A stretch of 64,000 bases of DNA from Odontesthes bonariensis (lineage: Eukaryota; Chordata; Actinopteri; Atheriniformes; Atherinopsidae), in assembly GCF_027942865.1 (NCBI RefSeq), contig NC_134526.1, positions 19,263,784-19,327,783 on the forward strand, given 5' to 3'. The position numbers and the translations under genes were made by a program. Below, one piece after another: positions 32,949 to 43,800 of this stretch (positions are counted from its first letter, which is position 1; every line of letters begins with the position of its first letter). Under the pieces are notes generated by a model. That model did no database searches and was not told where the DNA came from. It was given only the letters and a program-made list of their open reading frames with translations.

Positions 32949-32956
32949 ATTTGCAT
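32949..32956 (-). promoter_or_regulatory. V18 octamer ATGCAAAT
   Basis: Perfect octamer on minus, 90 bp upstream of the leader. Confidence 0.85.
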
Positions 32957-32964
32957 AGAATTGA

Positions 32965-33925
32965 TTAAGCATGTGACACGTCAGTGTTGGTCCAACTGGA
33001 GCTGAGGAAAGTCTGTTCAGTTAGTTTATCTACAGAGTGAATACACACATCTTTATTCATTCATTCTTATACATATAAGACATCAAAACATATCACTTTC
33101 ATTATATTTTTTTGTCTACATTTTATTCACATTTATTTTTAAGGAAACTATTCAATCTAAAGAAATGTGTATTTGATTATTGTATTCGTGTAGATGTTGA
33201 TTTTTCTGTCCTTACAAGAAGCACTTGTGGATATTTACCTACAGTATATGTGTCCAACTTTACCTTTGTGCAGTTTTAGCAAACAACAAAAAACAAGTTT
33301 GTAAAGCCAGGGATACTGATAGTTATTTTATGTACAAATGTTTTGGATTAATAAGAAAAAAACATCAAATCAAGATGTTTCATTAAAAGAAATTGATAGG
33401 TTTCATATTTTTATAATATTTTTTCAAGGTGCAAGAGTTCACATTCATTCTGCAGGCAAACTATAGAGAGTTGATCAGTGACATCCTGTAAATAACTTCA
33501 CTGAAATAATGTCAAATTCTTAAAAACGTCCAAATATATATATACAGTATTTGAATAAAGATATATCAAGATTCACTCTGACTATCTGCCAAAAAAAAGC
33601 ACAAATACCAGGCAATAAGCTAAATTTGAAAAAGTAGTGGCGTGGAATACAGTAGCAGTACTGGCCTTCCTCTGACATTTAGAAGAAGACATTTGATCTG
33701 ATGCCACATCCATTTTAACTTGATGAGAGTTGTTTGCCTGCATTAGTCATTTATCATAAATACAGTCTTATTTTCTGACAAATGTAATGCAACAAAAGTG
33801 GTCACCCATCTGTGTACCATACATTTTTGGTTACTGCTATACAAACTCTCAAATCTAATAAGCAGATAATATGTTACAGGTCCATTTGCGGACCAAACGC
33901 ATATCGTTGAGCCTCCTGTTCATTG
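32965..33925. other. No gene seen
   Basis: AT-rich. 33450-33880 is paralogous to 24260-24620. Confidence 0.55.
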
Positions 33926-33964
33926 AGTATTTGTGCAGGTCCGTTGGTGGTTTGTGTCACTGTG
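33926..33964 (-). other. V19 recombination signal (23-RSS)
   Basis: Heptamer CACAGTG at 33958-33964, 23-bp spacer, nonamer ACAAATACT at 33926-33934. Confidence 0.87.
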
Positions 33965-34188
33965 GAACCAGCTTAACCGTACACAGTAGTAAACAGCTGT
34001 ATCCTCAGGCTGCATATTCAGCTCTGTTAATCTCACTGATCTATCAGCAGCCAGGGTGTGCTCCTGGAACTTGTTCTTCAGAGCATTATTTTGCTCAAAA
34101 GTGCCACCTCCCCACCGATGAAAAAATCCACTCCAGTGATTTTCCCTCACGCTGTCTGATCCAAGCTGTTCCGTAGCTGTTAATTGCA
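33965..34188 (-). pseudogene. V19: family C V pseudogene
   Basis: Keeps FR2 to FR3 with a good YYCVRLS end. An extra A in the run at about 34118-34124 shifts the frame at FR2/CDR2 relative to V12, and the exon ends at about 34188 without FR1, leader or promoter. Confidence 0.88.
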
Positions 34189-34189
34189 T

Positions 34190-35450
34190 AATTTACATAC
34201 TTATTATAGTGAGCTAAGTAAAGCACATTTAAATTAATCAAAGGAAAAAAAATACATCTTTGAACTCACAAAAGAAGTTTTGTCAACTGTTTCACTCATT
34301 TAAAGATGAACTTTTTATGGGAGCAATGACAAAAGCTGTCACCTGCAAATAGTTCAATTTACTCTAAATTACAGTGTTTAATAAAGTTGAATTAACTTTT
34401 CACTTGGTTCTTAGTAAAACTGCATATAAATATCCTATTCTGTCCATTTAGAGGCACTGTTTTGCTGCCGTCTACACTGACTCTGCACTTGTCTTAGAAA
34501 CAAAATTTACATTACAATCCAAATTACTACAACATCACATTGAAAACATTTCTTGAAAATATGTAAACATGATACAATGAAAGAAACAAAGAATAACAGA
34601 ATGGTTGCTATTATTCATAGCATAGCCAGACATTAAATGTAAAAGAGATTGGAGTTATCATTTTTCCCAATGTTCACACATATTAACTTCATTGCCTCTT
34701 TTATTGCATCAAAATAGTATATTAATGTAAATATTCTAAAGATTTTTGCCTTCTTTAGTTATAAAAAAGTTGTTTTACTCATTTATTCTATTTAAAGTTT
34801 CATTATTTTAAGGGACAGTAACTAAACACATTCATAAGCTGAAAACGGCTCTGCAGTTCAAGTATCACAGTGGGTTTAACAGATGCTAATTTGTGACAAT
34901 GAGAAGAGCTTTTGCGAAACAAAAATATTAAAACTATAGTAAATAAAAAAGAGAACATGCTGAAAACTATCAATAATAATGATAATAATAGTTTAATAAT
35001 AATTTGATTTAGGAAAAAGGGTTTAAAGTTAGACATGAGTATAGGTTTGTTGCTGAATCCACCAAAGTTTCAAAGCTGTCCGAACAAAAGTTCAAGTTTC
35101 CTGTAAATTTCAACATGAACAGGTAGCGTGCTTCGAAATTTTTGCTCCTTTCACAGAAAAAAGTTGTCTAAGAAAAAGATGTTCTACAAACTGGGACTTA
35201 ACAATTTCCACATGAAGCACCTCCAGTAGATTTGGTGCAGTATTGTAATATCTTTGCAGATTTGTAGTTGTGTCGTTCTGCACAATTAATCTTTACTCTG
35301 TATACAATTTCAAATGAAATGTTGTGAATAATTTTCATATATTTTACTTCATGCAGAGACCATGATTCGTTTATCATTTCAAAACCCACATAGACAAATA
35401 ATGAACAATAGTTTATTAGCTACTTCTCACTTGAGTTCTAGCAAAAATAA
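34190..35450. other. No gene, one B scrap
   Basis: 34433-34497 resembles family B FR3 (reverse of CTAAATGGACAGAATAGG). The rest is AT-rich, nothing recognised. Confidence 0.5.
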
Positions 35451-35456
35451 TTAGTG

Positions 35457-35495
35457 GGTTTTTGTGCAGCTGTTTTATCAACCTCAGTCACTGTG
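35457..35495 (-). other. V20 recombination signal, fully consensus
   Basis: Heptamer CACAGTG at 35489-35495, 23-bp spacer, nonamer ACAAAAACC at 35457-35465. Confidence 0.94.
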
Positions 35496-35970
35496 GGTGT
35501 CGAGCACAATAATAAACAGCCGAATCTTCTGTCCTTAGACTGCTCATCTGCAGATACACCTGCTGTTTGCTGTTGTCTCTGGAGATAGTGAACCTGCCTT
35601 GAACTGGCTGAGCGTAGTATTTGCTTGTAACATCTATAGTAGCGACCCACTCCAGTCCTTTACCAGGAGCCTGTCTGACCCAGCCCATCAAGTGGCTGCT
35701 GAATGTGAAGCCAGAGCCTGTACATGTCAGCGTGTGAGATTCTCCAGGCCTTTTAACCACTGGTTCAGATTCTGTCAGAGTCTGACCATCAACACCTGTT
35801 GAAACACAAGAGAATATCAACATGCTTATACATTAAATGGTAATATCAAATCAAGACAGAACATTTCATAACTGAGAAAAGTGTTAAAAAGCTTTTAAGT
35901 GTAAAGTTCTATGAAATATTTCACCTGCACCGCAGATGATCAAAAGGAACAACCCTGTGCTGTAGTACAT
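35496..35970 (-). CDS. V20: IGHV segment, family A, apparently functional
   Basis: Leader exon 35925-35970 ([16 protein letters not shown]), the longest intron here (129 bp), V exon 35496-35795. Open through [20 protein letters not shown]1 [23 protein letters not shown], a short CDR2 (TIDVTSKYY), [13 protein letters not shown] and YYCARHPQ. Perfect octamer and perfect RSS make it one of the best-equipped genes. Confidence 0.95.
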
Positions 35971-36102
35971 ATTGTTAAACTGTGTGTCTGCTGTTCTCTG
36001 TCGGGTCCAGTGAAGGCAGAAGCACAGGAGATGAGCTTCTCTTGTTTTACACCAAATGAAAGTGATGCATCAGGTCTTTATATCTGACTCTTAGGAAGTT
36101 GA

Positions 36103-36110
36103 ATTTGCAT
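36103..36110 (-). promoter_or_regulatory. V20 octamer ATGCAAAT
   Basis: Perfect octamer on minus, about 135 bp upstream of the ATG, farther than in other family A genes and without the adjacent GAGGAGGAG block. Confidence 0.8.
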
Positions 36111-36204
36111 TAGAGACATGGAATGAAAGACTACAACAGAATGGTTTCCTCATAGATCACTGTTTGGAATAATGTTACAACACAGGGTAAAAAGATTTTT
36201 AGTA

Positions 36205-36312
36205 AGTTTTTGTAAAGCCTCTGTATTTACATTAACTACTGTATTGGTACAGTAACACACTGCAGTCTTATTTTCTGAGGTTGGACAGTCTCAGGTGCAT
36301 CATGGTGTTACA
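36205..36312 (-). pseudogene. Family D V relic
   Basis: Nonamer-like ACAAAAACT at 36205-36213 followed by a decayed V end (CTGCAGTGTGTTACTGTACC on minus) and an FR3 scrap coding TMMHLRLSNL-like residues. Nothing upstream. Confidence 0.7.
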
Positions 36313-36543
36313 TGTTCGTGATTTTTAAGAAAGTAATAGTAAGGTATCAATAATTAAGTGTTTACTGATGATACTAACATGATAATGTGATATTAATATG
36401 ATACTGGAGGTTTTGATCAGCTCACACCTGCTTGATATTACATTTTTAACAGATTTCATAAAATATTCTAAATCTATCAAACTAAATGAATTATTGATTA
36501 TGTCATGAACAGTATTTACATGTTAGATTTATATTTCTATTCA

Positions 36544-37850
36544 TGTCACGGATTTAACTTCCACCGACACAAAATCAGGTTCTGAGATCCCCCAAATCAC
36601 ACAGACGGTAGGCGAAGTAGGTATAGAAAATAGAACTTTATTGTAATTTCAATGCATAAGTAAAATCATTGCGCAAGTAAAATCATTGCACCAAACCCAC
36701 CTGCAGTTACCCCCACCCCCCAGCTCTTCAACCAGTAACAAAGAAAAAACAGGTAATATTCTGGCCACACTACGTTATTGCCCCATAAATCCCCCCTTTC
36801 TTCCCGGCTAGGGGTGCTAGAAGAGTAACAAAAGAACAGGTACTACAAGCCGTTATCCCGCACCGTTCCACTACACACGCTCATTGAAGAGAACATTTCA
36901 CAGCAAACACGTCTAAACGAATCACTGCACACGTTTGTCACTTCATAAACCACAGCACACCGTATCCAGTGAACACACCCTTAGGGCACCCCCTAGCGAA
37001 ACGCAGGGGTAGTGGTTGCTGCCTGCACAGCGGGATGAGGAAGTTTAAGGTCCGCTCTCGGTCGGGGGCTGCGACCGAGAGAATCAAACGAATCAGCTAC
37101 TGTCTCCAAACCGCCCTGGAACACCAGCGGCGGGGTCCGAGCAACAGGGCGGCGGCACAGCTGTCCGTGGCGGCGCGCGTCTCCAGGAGCGGGCGTCCAG
37201 AGATGCTCCTCCACGGTGTCCGGCGGCTGATGGCTGCCAGTATAAAAACAAGGGAAATCAGCAGTGGTTTCCTCTGTTGGTGGGGTTTCACTCACACACA
37301 CGGGGGACGCAGATCTTGGCTTTACACTTCCCTTCACTCAGGAAATTGTGAGCGTTGTATCGGGTCTCTCGGGCTTCCCCACGATCGCTCCGGTCTGTCA
37401 CTCCGTTCTGTCGCTCCGTCCTGTCGCTCCGAACGGGCACGCTGGATCCCTCACCGTTGCTGACCAGCTTCCTCAGGCTCCCGACTCCTGGTCCGCTCCG
37501 CTGGCTTGTCCCCCGAAAAACGATCTCCCGTGTCTCTCCCTTGCCTCTCTTTTCTCCTCAGGTAGATGCCGGCACACCTCCCTCTACGCCAATCAGCGCG
37601 CTCACCTGGAGGGCCCGCCCTGTGGCTGACCAATCAGCCACCAGTCTCAATCGTCAGACTCATTACTATCAGCTGTGGACGAAAAGCACACACCCCCCAC
37701 AGACTCGACAGTCCCCACATTTCCTCAATGAATGAGTAAAAAGTCCAAGTTGCATCAGTCCATGTACAAAGTTATTTTGACAATGCCAGTCCACCACACA
37801 TCAGCCCACAAACAGTCACTTCCCCACAAAGCCTCAGTCTACTGGTGACA
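36544..37850 (-). mobile_element. Solo LTR (LTR retrotransposon or ERV class)
   Basis: Starts TGTCAC and ends GTGACA, flanked by the 4-bp repeat TTCA (36540-36543 and 37851-37854). A minus-strand AATAAA at 36637-36642, about 95 bp from the 3' end, sets the orientation. GC- and CpG-rich in the middle (about 36990-37640). No internal coding region, so it is a solo LTR left by recombination. Open frames in it look incidental. Confidence 0.78.
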
Positions 37851-37995
37851 TTCATACTATCAAATGTACAACATCTCTTCACAAAATCATGTCTAAAGGA
37901 AACAGTTTGTTATATGTTGACTGAGGAATTTGAACTATGTTTATTTCTGTGAGTGATAAAGACAAAAGGCAAACTGTGACTTCATTCTGTTGATG

Positions 37996-38033
37996 AGTTT
38001 TTGTACAGTGTTTATGCCTCCTGTGTCACTGTG
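37996..38033 (-). other. V21 recombination signal (22-bp spacer)
   Basis: Heptamer CACAGTG at 38027-38033, 22-bp spacer, nonamer ACAAAAACT at 37996-38004. Confidence 0.9.
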
Positions 38034-38474
38034 GCTCTCGAGCACAGTAATAAACAGCAGAATCCTCCGTGGTCAAACTGTTCATCTGCAGATACACCTG
38101 CTGTCTGCTGTTGTCTCTGGAGATGGTAAACCGACCTTTCACTGACTGAGAGTAGTAGATGCTACCACTGTCATCACTGATGGTAGAAATCCACTCCAGT
38201 CCTTTTCCAGCTGCCTGTCTGATCCAAGCATTCCAGTAATGGCTACTAAACCCTGCATATGTGCAGGTCAGTTTGTGGGACTCTCCAGGCCTTTTAACCG
38301 CTGGTTCAGACTCAGTCAGCGTTTGGCCGTCAGTACCTGCACACATACAACTCATTAGCTACTGGGAAGCAGACATTTTGTCTTATTTATCAAAGTTTGA
38401 TAAGATATGCTGTCCTTACCAGCCCAGTTAACTGAGAGGAAGAGAAAACCAATCACAACCTCAGGTCTGATCAT
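38034..38474 (-). CDS. V21: IGHV segment, family A2, apparently functional
   Basis: Leader exon 38420-38474 (55 bp, [19 protein letters not shown]), intron 83 bp, V exon 38034-38336. Open through [51 protein letters not shown]2 [21 protein letters not shown] and YYCAREPQ. The longer leader and the QAAGK FR2 define A2. It is the first gene of the repeated A2-B module. Confidence 0.94.
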
Positions 38475-38576
38475 TGTAAAAGCCACTTGTCAGACTCCAG
38501 TCTACAGTGTGTTTGTCAGTGAATGTGTACATGTCTGAAACTTTCTAACATATATGTAAAGATGGAAGAGATCAGA

Positions 38577-38584
38577 CTTTGCAT
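38577..38584 (-). promoter_or_regulatory. V21 octamer-like ATGCAAAG
   Basis: ATGCAAAG on minus beside a GAGGAGTTA block. Confidence 0.78.
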
Positions 38585-38589
38585 TAACT

Positions 38590-39260
38590 CCTCCTCATAG
38601 AGAAACACACCCCATCTCATCCACATTTCCTCAAACTTGATCTGTTCATCATTATTTTAAGTAATTCATTGAAATGTAAATGTATTTATTCCTGTCTGCA
38701 GCATTGTGTCACCCAGTCATACTTTATATGTGATGATGAAGAGTGACATTTTGATTTATTACAGTTAAAACACATGTTGATGGAAACCATTAAAATCAGG
38801 ATTTTATAACCACAACAACTGCTGCTTTAATGCTGTTTATACTTTAGTTTGTTGTTATGTTGTTTCTTATATTGTCATGATTTTCTTTTTAATTCTTATA
38901 AGGATGGCAGAAATTTTAAGTTTTCAGATTAAATGTTTGGAAGCCTTTCGCTGAAGTACTGCTGTGAACCATCTTGTGAGTCATCTTTTTTTTTTTATGT
39001 ATGAGTGTTGAGTCTCACTTTGACAGGAATAAAACATCATTTCTACAGCATCTCAATGATGGAAATTGCAAAATTGTGTGACATTTATGGGTAAACTGAA
39101 ATTAAAAGAAATTCTCCCGAGCTTTAAAATGATTTAAAAATATATTACAATATCTTCTATATCCATCTAAATTCATAACATTTTTATAAACTAATTTAAG
39201 TGTTATTTACAATAAATACAACTCTTCTGTCATTGAGTTCATCTCAAATTATTTGTGGTA
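38590..39260. other. No gene seen (module spacer)
   Basis: Paralogous to 50880-51520 and 59640-60300. Confidence 0.65.
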
Positions 39261-39311
39261 TGAGGGCTCCTCCTCTGGTGGTTTCATGTTACAAGTGTTC
39301 AACCTCTGAGA

Positions 39312-39350
39312 GGTTTTTGTTCAGGTCTGCTGATGCTTTGTGTTACTGTG
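39312..39350 (-). other. V22 RSS with CACAGTA heptamer
   Basis: Heptamer CACAGTA at 39344-39350, 23-bp spacer, nonamer ACAAAAACC at 39312-39320. An inverse copy, CACAGTA on plus, sits 9 bp into the V exon (39360-39366). Confidence 0.9.
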
Positions 39351-39789
39351 GGTCTCTGGCACAGTAATACACAGCAGTGTCTTCAGGCTGCATATTCTGT
39401 CCATTTAGAGTCACTGTGTTGCTGGAAGTGTCTAAGTCGATACTAAACTTGCTCTTCAGTGAATCTTTGTAGGCACTGTCTCCAGTATATTTGCTCCCAA
39501 TCCACTGCAGTCCTTTCCCTGCAGGCTGTCTGATCCAAGCTGTGTAGTAGCTGCCCAGAGAATAAGAGACCTGACAGGTGATGGTCAGACGTTGGCCTGG
39601 CTGCACAGTCACAGAGGCTGGCTGTGTCAGCTGTTCACACTTCACACCTGTGGAGGAAACATGTTGAATGTAGAATCAGCTCAACAACATTGACAGCCAG
39701 TGTGGTGTGATCATACTGTCAGTGTCTCTGCCTCAGTGAGACTCACAGCATCCAGCAGCCAGCAGCAGCAGCAGAGCTACAGAGAACAT
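39351..39789 (-). CDS. V22: IGHV segment, family B, apparently functional
   Basis: Leader exon 39747-39789, intron 99 bp, V exon 39351-39647. Open through KCEQLTQPASVTVQPGQ, SLGSYYTAWIRQPAGKGLQWIG (Gln for Glu in GLEW), CDR2 SKYTGDSAY, one residue shorter than in sisters, DTSSNTVTLNGQ and YYCARDPQ. Confidence 0.93.
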
Positions 39790-39886
39790 GTTGGAGTTGA
39801 AGGTGATCTGATGTCTCGACTTCTCTTGTTTTACTGCAAACGTGAGCAAGACGCCAAGTCTTTATGTCAGGCTCTCAGGAAGTTCC

Positions 39887-39894
39887 ATTTGCAT
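39887..39894 (-). promoter_or_regulatory. V22 octamer ATGCAAAT
   Basis: Perfect octamer on minus. The surrounding 100 bp are nearly identical at 52150 and 57837. Confidence 0.87.
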
Positions 39895-40159
39895 AAGCCG
39901 TATATTGAAAGGCTACAACAGAAAGTTTCCCGCCTCAGGTTGCTGTTTGGAGTTATGTTGTGATTTATAGGTTTGAAAAAAATATTCTATATGCAGCACA
40001 TTCTTATCTATATTTTTTCATTGTGAAACTTTTTAAACTGTTCAGATAAGTCAGTGTAGAACAATACAATCAAAACACACGAATAAACAGAATATGTGAT
40101 ACCTATAGTGTCAATATATTTGTACATATTTATCAGTTTCTCTCTGCTGTGTCACAGTG

Positions 40160-40423
40160 TCTCTCGAGCACAAGAACTCACGGCAGAATCTTCTGAATGT
40201 GTGCAGGTCAGTCCGTGGGACCCTCCAGGCCTTTTAACCACTGGGTCAGACTCAGTCAGTGTTCAACCATTCGTACCTAAACAAAGACAACTCATTATTT
40301 TTGGCGAAGCGTTCATTCTTCCACTAGCACAGTTGTCATATATTCGTATATACATTTGTAAGAAGATGTGTTATTCTTACCTGTCCATTTATCTGAGAGA
40401 TTAAGAAAGACAACCCATTTCAT
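40160..40423 (-). pseudogene. A2 V pseudogene with FR1-FR3 deletion, copy 1
   Basis: V exon remnant 40160-40276 (117 bp) joins FR1 (GPTDLH region) directly to the FR3 end; CDR1 to CDR2 are absent. The leader remnant 40381-40423 keeps a GT donor. Heptamer site 40153-40159 reads CACTGTG on minus. The same deletion is seen at 52423 and 58109. Confidence 0.85.
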
Positions 40424-40667
40424 TGCTTTGCTGATGACACACAGATTTACATACCCATAAAACTCAGCAGCAGCAATCAACTGCAGCCTCTACTGAGACA
40501 TGTGTGTGTTTTGTTGGTTTTCTGTGAAGTCTCGTTATTAAAATGAACCACTGCGTTTCTTTTTTTTGTGACAAACTTTTTATTGAACAGTTCAAACACA
40601 TTACAAAAACAGCGCCACTGCCTTACCATCAAAGACTTTCAAAGAGAGAAAGAAAATAAAATAAAAT

Positions 40668-40752
40668 ATACATACACATACATACATACACACATATATA
40701 TATATATATACATACACACATACCTACACACATATATACACACATACACATA
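40668..40752. repeat. CATA/TA microsatellite in L1 3' UTR
   Basis: About 85 bp of CATA, CACA and TA repeats between the ORF2 stop and the poly-A signal. Confidence 0.9.
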
Positions 40753-40857
40753 ATAAGTGCATGTACATACACACCATGCGCACAAGTAAACCAAAAGATG
40801 AGAGGTAGAGGATAGAAAGTGAGCTGACCTACAGAGACAACATAAGCAGAAAACACC

Positions 40858-43800
40858 TTATATACGAGCAAGCAACGTTATGTCAGACAGAGATCCAATA
40901 AGAGCGACCCAGGCCTGTACAGTAGATATTCGCGCTTTGCGTACGACAGCCAATGACCTTTCTAAAACAGCAATGTCTCTAAAGGGATTTAGCCATTCCT
41001 TTGCCGATGGGATGTCTGGAGAAAACCATGAGTTTATTATAGTCTTTTTAGCGGCAGTCAGACCTGCGAATATAACTTTCCTCTGAGCCAATCTGGTATT
41101 ACCGCTAAGAATGGAGTCATCATTAAATAAAAGTAGAGGGAGGTGCATAGGAATGGGAAATCCTAAAATATTTTCAAGGCAACTATGCACCTTGGACCAA
41201 AAGTCATATACAGGGGGACACTCCCAGAAAATATGGAGATATGTGCCAACCGTGTTCTGATCACATTCTGTACAGTTGGGATTATCTGTCAGTTTCATGG
41301 TAAAGCGTCTGTATGGTGTGATATAAAATTTGTGCACAAACTTGTAATGAATAAGCTGATGTGCTGGATTCCTTGATGATATGGGTATGTTTGTCCAAAT
41401 ATTGTCCCAGTCCAGATCATAACCCTGACCCTCAAGTTCACGATTCCAAGAACTGATCACTCCCAAAGGTTTAACACCCTTAGATAGCAGTTCATTGTAG
41501 ATAACTGACACTAATCCAGTAGAGGGCGTTTGAGAGGAAATCCAGATGTCCAACGGATGAGAGGGTAAAGGTGAGTCCCATGGGACTCCATGGGCACGGA
41601 TTGCAGATCTCAACTGGAGATACAGAAACCAAGGAAACCCAGGGAGAGAATAACGTTCTCTAAGCTCTTGGAGTGAAGTCAAACCATTTCTGTCATAAAG
41701 ATCTTGGAGAGTGTGAATTCCTCCAGAAGCCCAGATGTTATTAAAATAGGGACTAGAATGCTGTAATAAATTATAGTTATACCAAACAGGAGAGCGGTCA
41801 CAGAGCTTTACATTACATCCCATATGTTTCTGGACAGAAAACCAAATTTTCAAGGAGTTTCCTATAATCGGCCCAAACTTTCTACATACAGATCTAGGTT
41901 TCAACCCACAGAACAGTATGTCTGTCAATCTATGTGGCTTTACCATCCCTTCCTCTATCTGTCGCCAGGGAGTGACAACATTTTCATTGCACCAAACTGT
42001 CAAATGTTTTATTTGAAATGCCCAGTTGTATAATTTAAAATCAGGTACTGCCAAGCCTCCAGAGTGTTTTGGACGCTGTAACGTGCGTAGGCGAATACGA
42101 GCTCTTTTATCATTCCATATGAATTTAGTAGTCAAGGACTGTAGTTCCTCAAAGTAGTTAGGTGGTGGAGGTATAGGGATCATAGAGAACAGGAAGTTCA
42201 GTCGGCCAAGTACATTCATTTTCAGTATCGCAATTCTGCCTTGCAGTGACATCTTGAGACTAGACCACCTCTGAATGTCCGATGCAATCTCGGTTTTAAG
42301 TTTATTGTAATTTAAATGTGATATATCTGAAAATTTGGTTACAATTATGCCTAGATATGTAAATGCGGAGTTATGCCATTGAATATGTGGAATGGTTGGT
42401 AAAGTAAGGTGTTTTGCCGGGGCATTTAAAGGAATGAAGAGGGATTTATCCCAGTTAATTTTATAGCCAGAAAATAGGCTGAACTGTGTGAATACTTTAA
42501 GTATTTGAGGTAGCGACTTAGAAATGTTAGTAAAAAAAAGTAATACATCATCAGCATAGAGCGAAATCTTATGCTGTGTTCCTTGTATACTAATAGGTGA
42601 GATGTGCGTGTCTAATCTAATTGTCTGGGCTAACGGTTCAAGTGACAAAGCAAAAAGGAGTGGGGACAGTGGGCAACCTTGTCGAGTTCCACGCTGTAGA
42701 GGGAATGTCTTGGACAGAGTATTATTTGTTTGTACTACTGCACAAGGGTTGATATATAGTGTTTTGATCATTGATATAAATCTTTTGCCAAATCCAAAAT
42801 TCTCCAAAACCTGCCACAGATACAGCCAGCTGACTCGATCGAAGGCTTTTAGTGCATCCAAGCTGAATACAGCTGCAGGGTGCATGTCCGATTCTGACGC
42901 ACGTAATATATGGAAAAGGCGTCGGACATTGTCAGATGCAAGTCTCCCCTTTAAAAAACCTGTTTGATCGCAATGAATTAATTTACCTACGCATGGCTCC
43001 AGTCTTCTGACCAACACCTTGGCAAAGAGCTTTAGTTCTGTTGTGATAAGTGATATCGGCCTGTAACTACCGAATTTCAAAGGTGGTTTATCTTTCTTTA
43101 GCAGGACAGATATGAGGGATGTATTTTGGTCACGATGGAAGGAACCAATGTCTAAAGCATGGTTAAGAGAATTTAAAAGCAATGGCCCAACGATATCCCA
43201 CAATTCCAAAAACAGCTCCGGAGGCAGCCCATCAAGGCCGGGCGATTTACCTTTTTGCATCGAGCTCAATGCCTCTTTAAGTTCTAAAAGAGTAAGTGGC
43301 GTTTCAAGAGATTCTGCATCATTGTCAGTCAGTGATGGCAGTTTAAGTTCTGATAGATACGATTTTAGGACAGTCAAGTCAGGAGCAGGGTCTGCCGTAT
43401 AGAGATGAGAATAAAAGTCTGTGAAAGTGTTATTTATTTCATCTTGGTCATAGGTGACAGGTCCAGATGATGTTTGGATTGCACTGATAGTGGAAAAGGA
43501 TTCATTCTGTTTTAATCTGGCAGCTAAAAGCTTGCTTGATCTTTCGCTCAGATCATAATATGTGAGTCTCGTGCGATGAATTATAAACTCTGCTTTAGCC
43601 TTAAGCAAGTTATTCAGTTCAAATTTCAGAGCCGAGAGAGCTGAATGGTTTTGTTCAGAAAATTGCCGTTTTAGGTCAGATTCCAAAGTTTGTATCTCAT
43701 CTTCTAATTGTGTAACCCTGCGCCTCCTAGTCGCCTTCAAATAGGAGGCAAATGATATAGCCTCTCCCCTTATAAAGCATTTAGTTGTTTCCCAAAGTAT

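Noticed and set aside
36969-37735. Overlapping frames of 100-164 residues in the CpG-rich block
   Set aside because: They occur in several frames on both strands, as expected in GC-rich DNA, and lie inside the solo LTR. No domain recognised.
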